In this document: positions 36,090-45,548 of the stretch, one piece after another
Numbering within the stretch: position 1 is the stretch's first letter
Layout: the number at the start of each line of letters is the position of its first letter
From: Puteibacter caeruleilacunae
GTDB lineage: Bacteria; Bacteroidota; Bacteroidia; Bacteroidales; Prolixibacteraceae
Direction: 5' to 3'
Assembly: GCA_005217565.1 (NCBI GenBank)
Contig: SJCO01000001.1
Coordinates: 685,893 to 749,892 of the forward strand
DNA: 64,000 nucleotides
Position numbers and translations under genes: made by a program
Notes under the pieces: model-generated
What the model was told of the DNA's origin: nothing
What the model saw: only the letters and a program-made list of their open reading frames with translations
The model's database searches: none

Positions 36090-36296
36090 TTATTTCGTTA
36101 GTTTTTTTAAAGACTTCTTAATTTTTCTTTCTGCTTTTTTAGCTTTCTTTTTAGTATCAATGTCCTTGATTTTCTTCTCTAGTTTCAATGCTTCAGTTTT
36201 TATATGCTCAATTTTTTTATCTGTACTTTCTTTCTTTTCGTCACATGCAGTAAAAAGGAATGAACAAAGCATAATTACTAAAAGACAATTTTTCAT
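36090..36296 (-). CDS. Small Lys-rich coiled-coil lipoprotein
   Basis: A 68-residue protein with a good lipobox LFTAC (Cys18), then a highly charged Lys/Glu helix to the end (KIEHIKTEALKLEKKIKDI, KKAKKAERKIKKSLKKL) that looks like a short coiled coil. Function unknown. A separate transcript is likely, bounded by the hairpin at its 3' side. Confidence 0.7.
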   Translation of the reverse strand: MKNCLLVIMLCSFLFTACDEKKESTDKKIEHIKTEALKLEKKIKDIDTKKKAKKAERKIKKSLKKLTK

Positions 36297-36429
36297 ACGT
36301 TTAATGTTTTAGGTGAATGCTGCGCAAAAATAGTCATTTTCGACAAGTGCAAGGTATTGCGAGTAGTGTTAAAATATCATTCAAAATGTTAATCAGTTTT
36401 AAAATTGATTATCGCTCACTAGGTTTGAC

Positions 36430-36437
36430 TAATTTTG
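36430..36437 (+). promoter_or_regulatory. Candidate -7 promoter element
   Basis: TAATTTTG fits TAnnTTTG, 34 nt before the start of the lipoprotein gene at 36472. The -33 TTTG is not clear (an ATTG near 36404-36407). Confidence 0.45.
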
Positions 36438-36471
36438 TAGCCAATAGAGTTTTATTTAAAATAACTATACT

Positions 36472-37350
36472 ATGGTAATGAGATATTTTGCAGGAATACT
36501 TGTCGTTATGGCATTGTTTAGCTGCACTAATAGAGGGGGATCTTCAAAAGACAATGAAAAGGGATCAAAGACAACAAAGGAAGAGATTACTCAATTGGAC
36601 GGTTATACTCCCTTAGCGTGCAGTAATGGATACACGATAAGCTATAAATATGATGGGAAAGGAGCATTAAGTCTTGTGTTGGAAAAGGATGGAAAGATTT
36701 TAAAGCATGAGATGATGGTCTCAAGATCAGGTAGTGGTGCAAGATATGAAACTAAGGATGGTAAATTCGTTTTTTGGGAACATCATGGTGATTTTAGCTA
36801 TTTCGTTAACGACAAGAAGGTTTGTTCTTGTGTGCAGTCGGTTAAAAAATCAAAGTTGTCTACGGGCAATTTATATACTGTAGAGTATAAATCAGGCGAT
36901 AGGGTAGAGATTGAAGAGGACAATAGCTTTTCGGCAAGTATTAGCTCTCTTTCGTTGAAATTTGATGATGCTATCTCTGCTGATACCCTTAAATTGGAAA
37001 CGGATCCTGTAGTCGATGTTCTATTGAATGATATTGATGGAAATGGAGTAGAGGAGTTGTTATTGGTTACTTCAAGTGTAGGATCTGGAGGTTATGGAAG
37101 TGTTTACGGTTTCGTGCTGTCCGACAATAAGGTAGTACAATGTAGTATCCCGGAGATTACTAAAGAGCAATTAAGTAAAGGTGCTCTTTTTGATGGATAT
37201 ATGGGACACGATCGCTTTTATGTTGAAGAAGGTAAACTTATGAGAGAGTTTCCTATCTATAAAGAAGGTGACTCAAACGCCCACCCAACAGGAGGGAAAA
37301 AGAACATACAATATACGCTGACAAATAATCGCTTTGAGATACTCAAATAG
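36472..37350 (+). CDS. Lipoprotein of unknown function
   Basis: A 292-residue protein with lipobox LFSC (Cys18) followed by a Ser/Lys/Glu linker. The core is mainly beta; the stretch LLNDIDGNGVEELLLVTSSVGSGGYGSVYGF resembles an FG-GAP/VCBS-like calcium-binding strand pair and is found in many lipoproteins of unknown role. A second ATG two codons later is an equally good start. A hairpin follows at 37369. Confidence 0.75.
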   Translation: MVMRYFAGILVVMALFSCTNRGGSSKDNEKGSKTTKEEITQLDGYTPLACSNGYTISYKYDGKGALSLVLEKDGKILKHEMMVSRSGSGARYETKDGKFVFWEHHGDFSYFVNDKKVCSCVQSVKKSKLSTGNLYTVEYKSGDRVEIEEDNSFSASISSLSLKFDDAISADTLKLETDPVVDVLLNDIDGNGVEELLLVTSSVGSGGYGSVYGFVLSDNKVVQCSIPEITKEQLSKGALFDGYMGHDRFYVEEGKLMREFPIYKEGDSNAHPTGGKKNIQYTLTNNRFEILK

Positions 37351-37368
37351 ATCTCTCAATATCGAAAT

Positions 37369-37398
37369 AAGGGTGCCAAAATGCAGATTGGCTCCCTT
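37369..37398. terminator. Terminator between convergent genes
   Basis: Arms of 11 bp with one T-T mismatch (37369-37379 with 37388-37398), then GTTTT. It lies between the lipoprotein gene and the leftward AraC gene. Confidence 0.75.
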
Positions 37399-37422
37399 GT
37401 TTTAAACTGTTAATGTTTTAAC

Positions 37423-38307
37423 CTAGATTTCCCATTTGTTAAGCGAACCCTCTTGTCTGTATTGTCCTGGTGATTTCTCGGTGTATCGTTTGAATAGTCT
37501 TGTTAGGTATGAGGCGTTATTCAATCCTGTTTGTTCTGCTATTTGCTCAATCGAGAGGTTCGTGGTTGCTAATAATAATTGTGCTTTCTCAATTCTTTTA
37601 CGTTGAATGTATTCAATAGGGCGACATTGGGTAATCTTCATAAAGATGCGAGAGAAATAATCTTTCGAAAGAAATGCCTGATCTGCCAGTAACTCTAACG
37701 TGATCTTTTTATCCAGGTTCTGACTAATATACTGAAGAGAAAGAATCACTTTTTCTATTGATTTATTTTTTTGCCCGGGATGCTTTGTTTCCGGTGTGAT
37801 AAAGCGAGAAAACAATTGCAGAAGAATGCCTCTGCTTTCGGTGTAATCTCTGAATGTATCAATTTTACTGAACTTTAATTGTCGCTCAAGATAGGTCCAA
37901 TTGTCATAGCTTTTGGGATCATAGTTTTTTAATCCTTGTTCTGGATTTAGAACGAGTAAGCGTTTAAATAAAGCCTGATCGAAGTCTGAGGCTGGACACT
38001 CGTTTTTGATGTTATAGAAATGATTAATTGCAACATTAGAGCTTAATTCGTCAATGAAGATTATATATATCATTTCAAGCGAATCTTCACATGAATAGTT
38101 GCAGTTGGTAAAATTGGGAATGAGGTACAGATTATGCGGTCGAAGTATTATTTCCTTATCATTAAACGAAAGTGTACCTTCTCCACTCACGATATAAAAC
38201 ATCCTGAAGAAAGGACTACATACATCTTTGTAGTTCCATGAGCTATCAAGTGCACACTGCTCAATATTTATAATGTGCAGATGAAATGACTTTTGATGTA
38301 ATATCAT
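37423..38307 (-). CDS. AraC-family transcriptional regulator
   Basis: A 294-residue regulator with an N-terminal cupin-like sensing domain (about 30-110, FYIVSGEGTLSFNDKEIILRPHNLYLIP) and a C-terminal pair of helix-turn-helix motifs (about 190-290; ITLELLADQAFLSKDYFSRIF, SIEQIAEQTGLNNASYLTRLFKR). The RKRIEKAQLLL linker helix is typical. It probably senses a small sugar. It is divergent from the DUF5703 gene at 38557, which is the natural candidate target. Confidence 0.92.
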   Translation of the reverse strand: MILHQKSFHLHIINIEQCALDSSWNYKDVCSPFFRMFYIVSGEGTLSFNDKEIILRPHNLYLIPNFTNCNYSCEDSLEMIYIIFIDELSSNVAINHFYNIKNECPASDFDQALFKRLLVLNPEQGLKNYDPKSYDNWTYLERQLKFSKIDTFRDYTESRGILLQLFSRFITPETKHPGQKNKSIEKVILSLQYISQNLDKKITLELLADQAFLSKDYFSRIFMKITQCRPIEYIQRKRIEKAQLLLATTNLSIEQIAEQTGLNNASYLTRLFKRYTEKSPGQYRQEGSLNKWEI

Positions 38308-38475
38308 AGCTGTATTGTGCGTTTGAAAGATAAAAATAATCTAAAAAGTCGGAATCGGACAAGAAAAGTGTTGTATTATGCATTGAAAATAAATGAAGAG
38401 TGCTCTATACTTGCAGGATCTGTTCATGTGTAGTAACAATAAAACTAAACTAGATGAAGCGAGTATGAAATGTAG

Positions 38476-38496
38476 CATCCTATTAAGGGTAGGATG
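38476..38496 (+). promoter_or_regulatory. Leader hairpin upstream of DUF5703 gene
   Basis: CATCCTA at 38476-38482 pairs with TAGGATG at 38490-38496, loop 7 nt. An in-frame ATG at 38494 lies in the 3' arm, favouring the downstream start. The divergent gap 38308-38556 otherwise shows no clear promoter. Confidence 0.5.
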
Positions 38497-38556
38497 GATG
38501 ATATGATTTCATTGAGAGTTTTATCTGAAATAATAGAAAACAATAAAATTAATCAG

Positions 38557-40872
38557 ATGAGAAACAATTTATTCTTTAGGTTGCTGTTTTCCCTCTTTTT
38601 TGCCTCGTTATTTTGGGGATGTAGTCATCGCTCAATTTCACCCGATAAAAATATAGAGAATTTAAAGCATTGTAACGTTGTGTGGAATTCACCTAGTGGT
38701 GATGCCAATGGTTCTATGCCCATTGGGAATGGAGATGTTGGCTTGAATGTATGGGTGGAAGATAATGGGGATATATGTTTTTTTATTGGAAAAACCGATG
38801 CTTGGGGCGATAATGGAAGACTGTTGAAGGTTGGAAAAGTCAGGGTAAAATGTGAGCCTGCAGTTATTGCACAAGGAGCTCAGTTTACGCAGGAACTTGA
38901 TTTGGCTTCTGGAACGATAAAGATACATACATCGACTGTTGTTGATGGTAAAGATGCTGATTTGAATTTTAACCTATGGGTAGATGCGAATAATCCGGTA
39001 ATTCATATTACTCATGAATGTTCTATTCCATTATCGATGACTGCTAATATTGAACTATGGAGAACAGAAGAAGAATCCTTGCCTGAAATTGGAGTAAGTG
39101 ATTTGTTGGAAAAAAGGGATATGCCTGGGAGTTTGTATAAAGCAGTTGTTGTGCAACCAGATGATGTTATAAAGGGATCGGAGACCTCGATAGGTTGGTA
39201 TCATCACAATAGCAAGTCGGTAGGATTTGATTTAACCAATAAGCTACAAGGATTATCGGAATTCTATAACACCGATCCTATTCTGCATAGAACGTTTGGA
39301 GCTTTGATCACTGGATCAGAGGCGAAACGAATTGATGAATATAAACTGCAGACTAAGTCTTCAAAACAAGGGATACTGAATGTGTTTGTTCTAACGGAAC
39401 AACCGAGTAAACCAAATGAATGGGAAAAATCAATAACTAAACTTGCCTCTTCAATTGAATCGACCTCTATAGAGAATAGAAAAGCAGCCCATGACCAGTG
39501 GTGGTCGGATTTTTGGAATAGAAGCTGGATCTATGCAACCGCATCCGATAGTACCAACTCTGTAGCTACAGAGGAAACTTTCACTGTTACCCGTGCCTAT
39601 AATCTGCAACGGTTTATTGATGCGAGTGCAGGACGTGGTAAATTTCCAATCAAGTTTAATGGGTCAATATTTACAGTACCAGCTGAAGGGAAACCTGGTT
39701 ATGCCGATTATCGTAGATGGGGACCTGGTTATTGGTGGCAAAATACTCGTTTACCATATTTAAGTATGTGTGCTGCGGGAGACTATGATTTGATGGAACC
39801 ATTAATAAGAATGTATGTTGATGACATCTATCCTTTGTGTAAGAAACGTACAAAAAAATACTTTGGATTTGATGGAGTATATTTTCCTGAATGTATGTAT
39901 TTCTGGGGATCAACTTTTACTGCTACATATGGGTGGACACCCTATGAGGAACGCGAGGATCCGTTGCAAGAAAGTGGATGGCACAAATGGGAATGGGTAT
40001 CAGGATTGGAGTTAGTGTATATGATGTTGGATTACTATGATTATACATTAGACGAAGAGATGTTAATCGATAAGATTATTCCGTTGGCGAATGATGTTAT
40101 GCGCTTTTTTGATAATTACTATAAAACCGATGATGAGGGAGAATTGGTAATGTATCCATCTATGGCTTGTGAAACGTGGTGGGATTGTACGAATCCAATG
40201 CCAGAGCTTGCTGGTTTGCATGCAGTGACCATGCGATTATTAGCTTTAGATAAAACTGATATCAGTAAGGAAGATCGTGAATTTTGGAATAGCATTAGCA
40301 GTAAATTACCAGAAATACCTCTTCGAGAAACTCCTTCAGGAATGGCTTTGGCTCCAGCCGAACGATTCGAGGAAAGACGAAATGTTGAAAATCCGGAACT
40401 ATACGCAGTGTTTCCATTTAGGTTATTTGGAGTGGGAAATGATAACCTCGAATGGGGAAAGAATGCATTGAAGCATCGATGGGACAAAGGAGCATTCGGA
40501 TGGCGTCAGGATGATATATTTATGGCTTACATGGGATTGACGGAAGAGGCAAAAGCAAACCTGGTTAAACGGGCTAGTACTTTTGATAAAAAAATGCGTT
40601 TCCCAGCCTTCTGGGGACCAAACTATGATTGGACTCCTGATCAGGATCATGGAGGAGTTATGATGAAAGCATTTCAATCGATGTTGTTGCAGGCCGATCC
40701 ATATAGTAAAAAGATCTATTTAACACCAGCCTGGCCGAAAGACTGGAATGCTAGTTTTAAATTGCAAGCACCATATAAAACAACACTTGAAGGTAAAGTC
40801 GTAAATGGAGAATTGCAAGAATTGAAAGTGTTCCCGGAGGAACGAAGAAACGATATTGTATATCGCAATTAA
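38557..40872 (+). CDS. DUF5703-containing lipoprotein, GH95-like glycoside hydrolase
   Basis: A 771-residue lipoprotein (lipobox FWGC). The N-terminal domain (about 40-290) has the DUF5703 hallmark WNSPSGDANGSMPIGNGDVGLNVW and GKTDAW. The remainder is an (alpha/alpha)6 barrel resembling GH95/GH65-type proteins (YRRWGPGYWWQNTRLPY, WEWVSGLELVYMMLDYYDY, MYPSMACETWWDC, GWRQDDIFMAYMGL). Activity on a fucoside or similar alpha-glycoside is plausible but not established for DUF5703 proteins. The start was placed at the ATG that opens the signal sequence. It is divergent from the AraC gene and ends in a strong terminator. Confidence 0.85.
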   Translation: MRNNLFFRLLFSLFFASLFWGCSHRSISPDKNIENLKHCNVVWNSPSGDANGSMPIGNGDVGLNVWVEDNGDICFFIGKTDAWGDNGRLLKVGKVRVKCEPAVIAQGAQFTQELDLASGTIKIHTSTVVDGKDADLNFNLWVDANNPVIHITHECSIPLSMTANIELWRTEEESLPEIGVSDLLEKRDMPGSLYKAVVVQPDDVIKGSETSIGWYHHNSKSVGFDLTNKLQGLSEFYNTDPILHRTFGALITGSEAKRIDEYKLQTKSSKQGILNVFVLTEQPSKPNEWEKSITKLASSIESTSIENRKAAHDQWWSDFWNRSWIYATASDSTNSVATEETFTVTRAYNLQRFIDASAGRGKFPIKFNGSIFTVPAEGKPGYADYRRWGPGYWWQNTRLPYLSMCAAGDYDLMEPLIRMYVDDIYPLCKKRTKKYFGFDGVYFPECMYFWGSTFTATYGWTPYEEREDPLQESGWHKWEWVSGLELVYMMLDYYDYTLDEEMLIDKIIPLANDVMRFFDNYYKTDDEGELVMYPSMACETWWDCTNPMPELAGLHAVTMRLLALDKTDISKEDREFWNSISSKLPEIPLRETPSGMALAPAERFEERRNVENPELYAVFPFRLFGVGNDNLEWGKNALKHRWDKGAFGWRQDDIFMAYMGLTEEAKANLVKRASTFDKKMRFPAFWGPNYDWTPDQDHGGVMMKAFQSMLLQADPYSKKIYLTPAWPKDWNASFKLQAPYKTTLEGKVVNGELQELKVFPEERRNDIVYRN

Positions 40873-40890
40873 ACGATTAAGAAATTAAGG

Positions 40891-40914
40891 GGGACTGTTT
40901 GACAGTCCCTTTTT
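40891..40914 (+). terminator. Rho-independent terminator
   Basis: GGGACTGT (40891-40898) pairs with its complement at 40902-40909, loop TTG, then five T. Confidence 0.88.
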
Positions 40915-41033
40915 CATGTATATTGTTACCTGTGTGTCATTTTACTTTACAATGGTGACACAGTTATTGCTTTCATAGTCTTAATCTTGTAGTACTATAG
41001 TTTGATTATAGAATCAAGAATAAGACTAACATT

Positions 41034-43451
41034 ATGAGAATTTTAAATTGTTTAAAGTTGTTGGTTGCTTCATTTATTGTTGTGAGTTGCCAACAAGCAC
41101 CACTGGAAATTTATGTTTCTACGAATGGAAACGATGGAGCAGCTGGTGATCAAGCACACCCTGTAAATACTTTGGAAAGGGCTAATAATCTTGCATCCAA
41201 TGAGGCAGGAAAGAGGGCCATAAATATTTTTGTAGAAGATGGGGTTTATTACCTTCCACAAACATTAGTTCTAAATGCTCAAAATTCTGGAAGTAATAAC
41301 TATCCAGTTGTATTTAAGGCAGTCAATGAGGGGAAAGCTGTAATTAGTGGTGGTCAGAAACTAAATCTTTCATGGAAACCTTATCGAAAAGGAATTTTCC
41401 AGGCGAATATTACAGATGATGTAATTATTGACCAGCTTTATGTGAATGGTAAACGACAGCGTATGGCACGTTTTCCTAATGCTGTTGAGGGTAAAAATGT
41501 ATTCGATTCATGGGATTTAATTCATACTCATCAGCCTGATCCGGGTAACGATCCTCTAGCAGAGAAACGTGTTGCGTCCTGGAAGAATCCTGAAGGTGCA
41601 TTTGTTCATGCTATGCATATATCGCTATGGGGTGATATGCATTGGTTGGTGAAAGGAAAGGACGAGAGCGGGAAACTGATTATGGAAGGAGGATGGCAGA
41701 ATAACCGTCCTTCGCGAATGCATCCTCGATATCGTATGGTGGAGAATGTTTTCGAAGAATTGGATGTGCCTGGTGAGTGGTATTATAACAAGGGAGAACG
41801 AAAGCTATTCTACTATCCTCATGAAGGAGAAGACTTAAATACTGCAAAGATTGAGATCGTACGATTGAAGCACTTGGTGGAGTTCAATGGAAGTAAAGAG
41901 GCTCCTGTGAAAAATATTACATTTGATGGTTTTACTTTCCGACATGCCGCTCGTAGTTTCATGGAAAACAAGGAGCAATTATTGCGAAGTGATTGGACTA
42001 CTTACCGAGGAGGAGCTGTTGTTTTTAATGGTGCTGAGGATTGTACTGTATTAAATTGCGAATTTGATCAGGTTGGCGGAAATAGCATTTTCGTAAATAA
42101 TTATAACCGTAAAATTGCGGTTCGTGGCTGTTATATTCATCATTCTGGAGCCAATGGTGTTGCGTTTGTTGGTGATCCTAACACTGTTCGCAGTCCTATC
42201 TTCCGATACGGACCACAAGATTTCAAAGCGATGGATCGTACTCCAGGACCAAAAGGAGACAATTATCCAACTGATTGTATCGTAGAAGACTGTTTGATTA
42301 CTATGACTGGTCGCGATGAAAAGCAGACTTCACCAGTTCAGATTTCAATGTCGTATAAAATAAAGGTTAGTCATTGTTCTATTTATGATGTCCCTCGCGC
42401 AGGAATCAATATAAGCGAAGGAACCTTTGGCGGTCATACAATTGAATATTGCGATGTATTTAATACTGTTTTAGAGACTGGTGATCATGGTAGCTTTAAT
42501 TCATGGGGACGAGATCGATTCTGGACTCCTGATATCCGTGTTACTGATGTTGAGGTGAAGAAGGTGCCTGATTTACCTAAATATGATATGCTTGCACCAA
42601 ATACCATTTGCTACAGTCGCTGGCGTTGTGATCATGGGTGGGATATCGATCTGGATGATGGTTCTACATGGTATAACATTTACAATAATGTATTGCTGAA
42701 TGGAGGATTGAAGATGCGTGAAGGTTATTTCAGAACAGCATCTAACAACGTGATTATCAATAATAGTTTCCACCCTCATGTTTGGTATCCTAATAGTGGT
42801 GATCGATTTAAAAATAATATTGTATACGGAGCTTATCGTCCAGCTGCAATGAATCGTGCTTTAGCTGTTGATGATAAGTGGGGAGAAGTACTTGATTCAA
42901 ACTTGTTTGCCACAAGTGAAGTTGATCGAATGAAGTTTGCAATTAATGGTTGTGATGCTCATTCTCTAGTTGGTAATCCAATGTTTACAAATACTAACGA
43001 GGGGAATTATGCGGTGAAGGAGAATTCTCCTGCTGTTAAAATGGGATTTAAGAATTTTCCAATGGACCAATTTGGTGTTGTTTCAGAGAAGCTGAGAAAG
43101 ATAGCCAAGCAACCAGAAATACCTGTTATTGCTAGTGCAAATGGAGTTGCTGCAGGAAAAATACATCAGTGGTATGGTGCGAAAGTGAAGAATATTGAAA
43201 CACTAGGGGAGCAATCGGCTGCCGGATTATCTTCAATTAGTGGAGTTGCTCTATTGGAGGTTACTAAGAAGTCGGCTCTAGCTGATAAAGGATTCCAGAC
43301 AGGTGATGTTGTTTTAAAGGTCAATGGCACGGATGTTAAGAACTTTGCACAGTTGCAAATGTTGGTGAAGAAGAATAAAGATCTTGGAGCATTGAAAATT
43401 ACCGTGATGCACAATCAGAAATTAAAAGAGATAAAATGTAGTCTGAAATAG
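41034..43451 (+). CDS. Right-handed beta-helix lipoprotein with C-terminal PDZ domain, GH141-like
   Basis: An 805-residue lipoprotein (lipobox VVSC, Cys19). The N-terminus (IYVSTNGNDGAAGDQAHPVNTLERA) and the insertion with GKRQRMARFP followed by a long parallel beta-helix (about 290-640, FDGFTFRHA, VRGCYIHHSGANGVAF, INISEGTFGGHTIEYCDVFN) are as in GH141-type enzymes, which include an alpha-L-fucosidase and a xylanase. The last 90 residues form a PDZ domain (SGVALLEVTKKSALADKGFQTGDVVLKVNGTDVKNFAQL), an unusual partner for a carbohydrate-active helix. The enzyme class is moderate confidence; the fold and PDZ are clear. It has its own promoter region after the preceding terminator. Confidence 0.8.
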   Translation: MRILNCLKLLVASFIVVSCQQAPLEIYVSTNGNDGAAGDQAHPVNTLERANNLASNEAGKRAINIFVEDGVYYLPQTLVLNAQNSGSNNYPVVFKAVNEGKAVISGGQKLNLSWKPYRKGIFQANITDDVIIDQLYVNGKRQRMARFPNAVEGKNVFDSWDLIHTHQPDPGNDPLAEKRVASWKNPEGAFVHAMHISLWGDMHWLVKGKDESGKLIMEGGWQNNRPSRMHPRYRMVENVFEELDVPGEWYYNKGERKLFYYPHEGEDLNTAKIEIVRLKHLVEFNGSKEAPVKNITFDGFTFRHAARSFMENKEQLLRSDWTTYRGGAVVFNGAEDCTVLNCEFDQVGGNSIFVNNYNRKIAVRGCYIHHSGANGVAFVGDPNTVRSPIFRYGPQDFKAMDRTPGPKGDNYPTDCIVEDCLITMTGRDEKQTSPVQISMSYKIKVSHCSIYDVPRAGINISEGTFGGHTIEYCDVFNTVLETGDHGSFNSWGRDRFWTPDIRVTDVEVKKVPDLPKYDMLAPNTICYSRWRCDHGWDIDLDDGSTWYNIYNNVLLNGGLKMREGYFRTASNNVIINNSFHPHVWYPNSGDRFKNNIVYGAYRPAAMNRALAVDDKWGEVLDSNLFATSEVDRMKFAINGCDAHSLVGNPMFTNTNEGNYAVKENSPAVKMGFKNFPMDQFGVVSEKLRKIAKQPEIPVIASANGVAAGKIHQWYGAKVKNIETLGEQSAAGLSSISGVALLEVTKKSALADKGFQTGDVVLKVNGTDVKNFAQLQMLVKKNKDLGALKITVMHNQKLKEIKCSLK

Positions 43452-43493
43452 GACTTTTTATAAGAGTTAGATTAGGTTAATTCATAGATTAAT

Positions 43494-43536
43494 AGGAGTT
43501 ACTTGAAACCATTTGGTGGAAAGTGCTCCTTTTGTT
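43494..43536 (+). terminator. Likely terminator after beta-helix gene
   Basis: AGGAGTTACTT at 43494-43504 pairs with AAGTGCTCCT at 43521-43530 (one bulge, one G-U), followed by TTTTGTTTTT beginning at 43530. Confidence 0.65.
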
Positions 43537-43568
43537 TTTAAAGTTTCATCGCTCAAAAGACACTATGT

Positions 43569-43633
43569 AAACAGCTGTTTTTCCCTTTCGCATAGCCTGC
43601 GCTGTACATCTATCCGATAGTCAGCCTACAGCG
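43569..43633. other. Nested inverted repeats, possible structured leader or bound site
   Basis: Within the 314-nt gap before the sigma gene: palindrome AAACAGCTGTTT (43569-43580), then CGCTGTA (43600-43606) pairing with TACAGCG (43627-43633) around an inner CTAT/ATAG hairpin near 43610-43620. It lies upstream of the promoter at 43710. Confidence 0.4.
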
Positions 43634-43709
43634 TAACGTTATAGATTGATTATTCATGATGATGTTGATTTGAATAGCTTGCCATTAAACGCACTTGGTA
43701 AGGTGGGAT

Positions 43710-43739
43710 TTTGAAATTTAATCATTTCATTTACTTTTG
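43710..43739 (+). promoter_or_regulatory. Promoter of the sigma-FecR-SusCD unit 1
   Basis: TTTG at 43710-43713 and TACTTTTG at 43732-43739 with an 18-bp spacer, close to the Bacteroidota -33/-7 consensus. Transcription would start near 43746, ahead of the sigma gene. Confidence 0.65.
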
Positions 43740-43765
43740 TACGGAATAATCTATTTATGTTTCAA

Positions 43766-44365
43766 ATGAAAAAGGATGAAATGACATTATTGCAAAGAAT
43801 TCAGCAAGATGATGTATCAGCATTTGAGACATTGTTTAGAAGATATATTCAACGCCTATATTCCTATGCTCTGAAAATTGTCGATGATGATATATTGGCA
43901 AATGATATTGTGCAAGATGTGTATATCAAGGTTTGGGAAAAGAGAAAAGAAATTAGAGATGACAATGTTGAAGGATTGTTGTTTCGAATGATTAAAAATC
44001 AGTGCATTTCATACCTTCGTCATATCAAAGTGGTTCAAAATAAGACTAAGAACTTGACTGAATTTAAAAAGGTCGAGGAGGTCTATCGCATAGATTTTGT
44101 TCGTAATGAACCTTACCTGTTAATTGAGAAGGAATTACAGGAAGAGATTGTTGGTGTGATGAATGGTCTTCCCGTTAAATGTAAAGAGGTATTCCGACTC
44201 AGTCGTGTAGAAGGACTAAAAAATGCAGAAGTAGCAGAACATTTAGGGGTAAATATTAAGACGGTCGAGAAGCATATTGCTAAGGCTTTGGCTGTCTTTA
44301 AAGATCATTTTGGAGATCGTATTCCTGCAGGCCTCATTATTATAGTACTAAAAAACTTCCTATAA
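43766..44365 (+). CDS. ECF RNA polymerase sigma factor
   Basis: A 199-residue ECF sigma (an upstream in-frame ATG at 43757 would add three residues). Region 2: FETLFRRYIQRLYSYALKIV and NDIVQDVYIKVWEKR. Region 4: LPVKCKEVFRLSRVEGLKNA and NIKTVEKHIAKAL. The C-terminal tail is hydrophobic (AGLIIIVLKNFL), as in the sigma at 21350. It leads a FecR-SusC-SusD unit and is expected to activate it when the substrate is bound by SusC. Confidence 0.94.
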   Translation: MKKDEMTLLQRIQQDDVSAFETLFRRYIQRLYSYALKIVDDDILANDIVQDVYIKVWEKRKEIRDDNVEGLLFRMIKNQCISYLRHIKVVQNKTKNLTEFKKVEEVYRIDFVRNEPYLLIEKELQEEIVGVMNGLPVKCKEVFRLSRVEGLKNAEVAEHLGVNIKTVEKHIAKALAVFKDHFGDRIPAGLIIIVLKNFL

Positions 44366-44525
44366 TTGTATATTTTTTTTCTTTTTGTTTAAGTTAGTAA
44401 CCTGTTGTTAACGAGGAGAGTGTGGTAGGTTTATTTGCGTAAGACTAATACGCTTGCTTATAATTTTAAAAAAATATGAGCAGGGAGGTAGGGTTTTGTT
44501 TTAGCACAAACGTTAAGCATGTAGA

Positions 44526-45518
44526 ATGGAGAAAAACAAAAAACATAAATCAAGGATCGATAATTATTTGAAAGGTGCTATATCTGGTGAGGAGGCTTCT
44601 CAATTGATCAAGGATCTGGAAAATAAAAATATATTGAAGGAGTTCGATGAACTTTCCTCAAACTGGGAACCAAAGTTGGGGACCGATCAATGGGTTGATG
44701 AGCGTTGGGGCGCATTAAAAGAAAAACTTGCACGAAAAGATCGATTAGAGCAACAATTTAAGCAACCAAAGATTGTTTTACGTCAGATAATCTCTTACGC
44801 AGCAGTAATTGTTATTACATTTCTACTAGGTGGAGGCGCTATGTGGCTATTACAAAAAGATAGCGAACATATGGGTCATGCAACGATTTTCGAGATACCA
44901 CGAGGACAAAGATCGAAAGTTACTTTATCCGATGGAACAGAAGTCTGGCTAAATGCTTCAACAAGATTGGAAATAAAAGAATTGTCGACCGAAAGAAGAG
45001 TTGCCAAGATAAATGGAGAAGCCTTTTTTAAAGTACATCCCGATAAAAATTCACCTTTTACTGTTGAAACGAAAGGATATAACATTAGGGTGTTAGGTAC
45101 TTCGTTTAATGTATTGGCCTATGATGATTTTGATCGTATTGAGACTACTCTCGTGGAGGGAAGTGTGGAGTTATTGTTGGATAAAAGAACAGCTCTTTTA
45201 AAGCCTAATCAGTCTGCGGTAATGCAAAACAATAGATTAAGGATTGAGCGTTGCAAATCAGAGAATCATATTGCATGGGTTGAAAGTAAACTTGTGTTTG
45301 AATCAACTCCATTTAAAGAGCTGATTAAACGTCTGGAGATGTGGTATGATGTTGATATTGAGTGTAATCTTGAAGAATTTAAGGATATAACTTTTGCAGG
45401 AACACTGAAAAATGAAGAAACCATATGGCAGCTACTTGATGCTGCAAAGTATAGTCTCCCAATAGAGTATGAAAAGAAAGGATTTAGAAAAATTAAAATA
45501 ATGAAACGGAAAGAATAA
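44526..45518 (+). CDS. FecR-type anti-sigma factor
   Basis: A 330-residue regulator of the sigma encoded 160 nt upstream. It has an N-terminal cytoplasmic part, a membrane helix (about 88-108, IISYAAVIVITFLLGGGAMWLL), a FecR domain (GQRSKVTLSDGTEVWLNAST, RVLGTSFNVLAY) and a C-terminal DUF4974 region (FESTPFKELIKRLEMWYDVDI, FAGTLKNEETIWQLLDA). It receives the signal from the STN domain of the following SusC. Confidence 0.95.
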   Translation: MEKNKKHKSRIDNYLKGAISGEEASQLIKDLENKNILKEFDELSSNWEPKLGTDQWVDERWGALKEKLARKDRLEQQFKQPKIVLRQIISYAAVIVITFLLGGGAMWLLQKDSEHMGHATIFEIPRGQRSKVTLSDGTEVWLNASTRLEIKELSTERRVAKINGEAFFKVHPDKNSPFTVETKGYNIRVLGTSFNVLAYDDFDRIETTLVEGSVELLLDKRTALLKPNQSAVMQNNRLRIERCKSENHIAWVESKLVFESTPFKELIKRLEMWYDVDIECNLEEFKDITFAGTLKNEETIWQLLDAAKYSLPIEYEKKGFRKIKIMKRKE

Positions 45519-45548
45519 TGCCTATGTAAAAATCGATAAAACGAAGAA

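Noticed and set aside
40119-40487. Leftward 122-codon open frame
   Set aside because: Antisense shadow of the DUF5703 gene; composition looks like a reverse frame.
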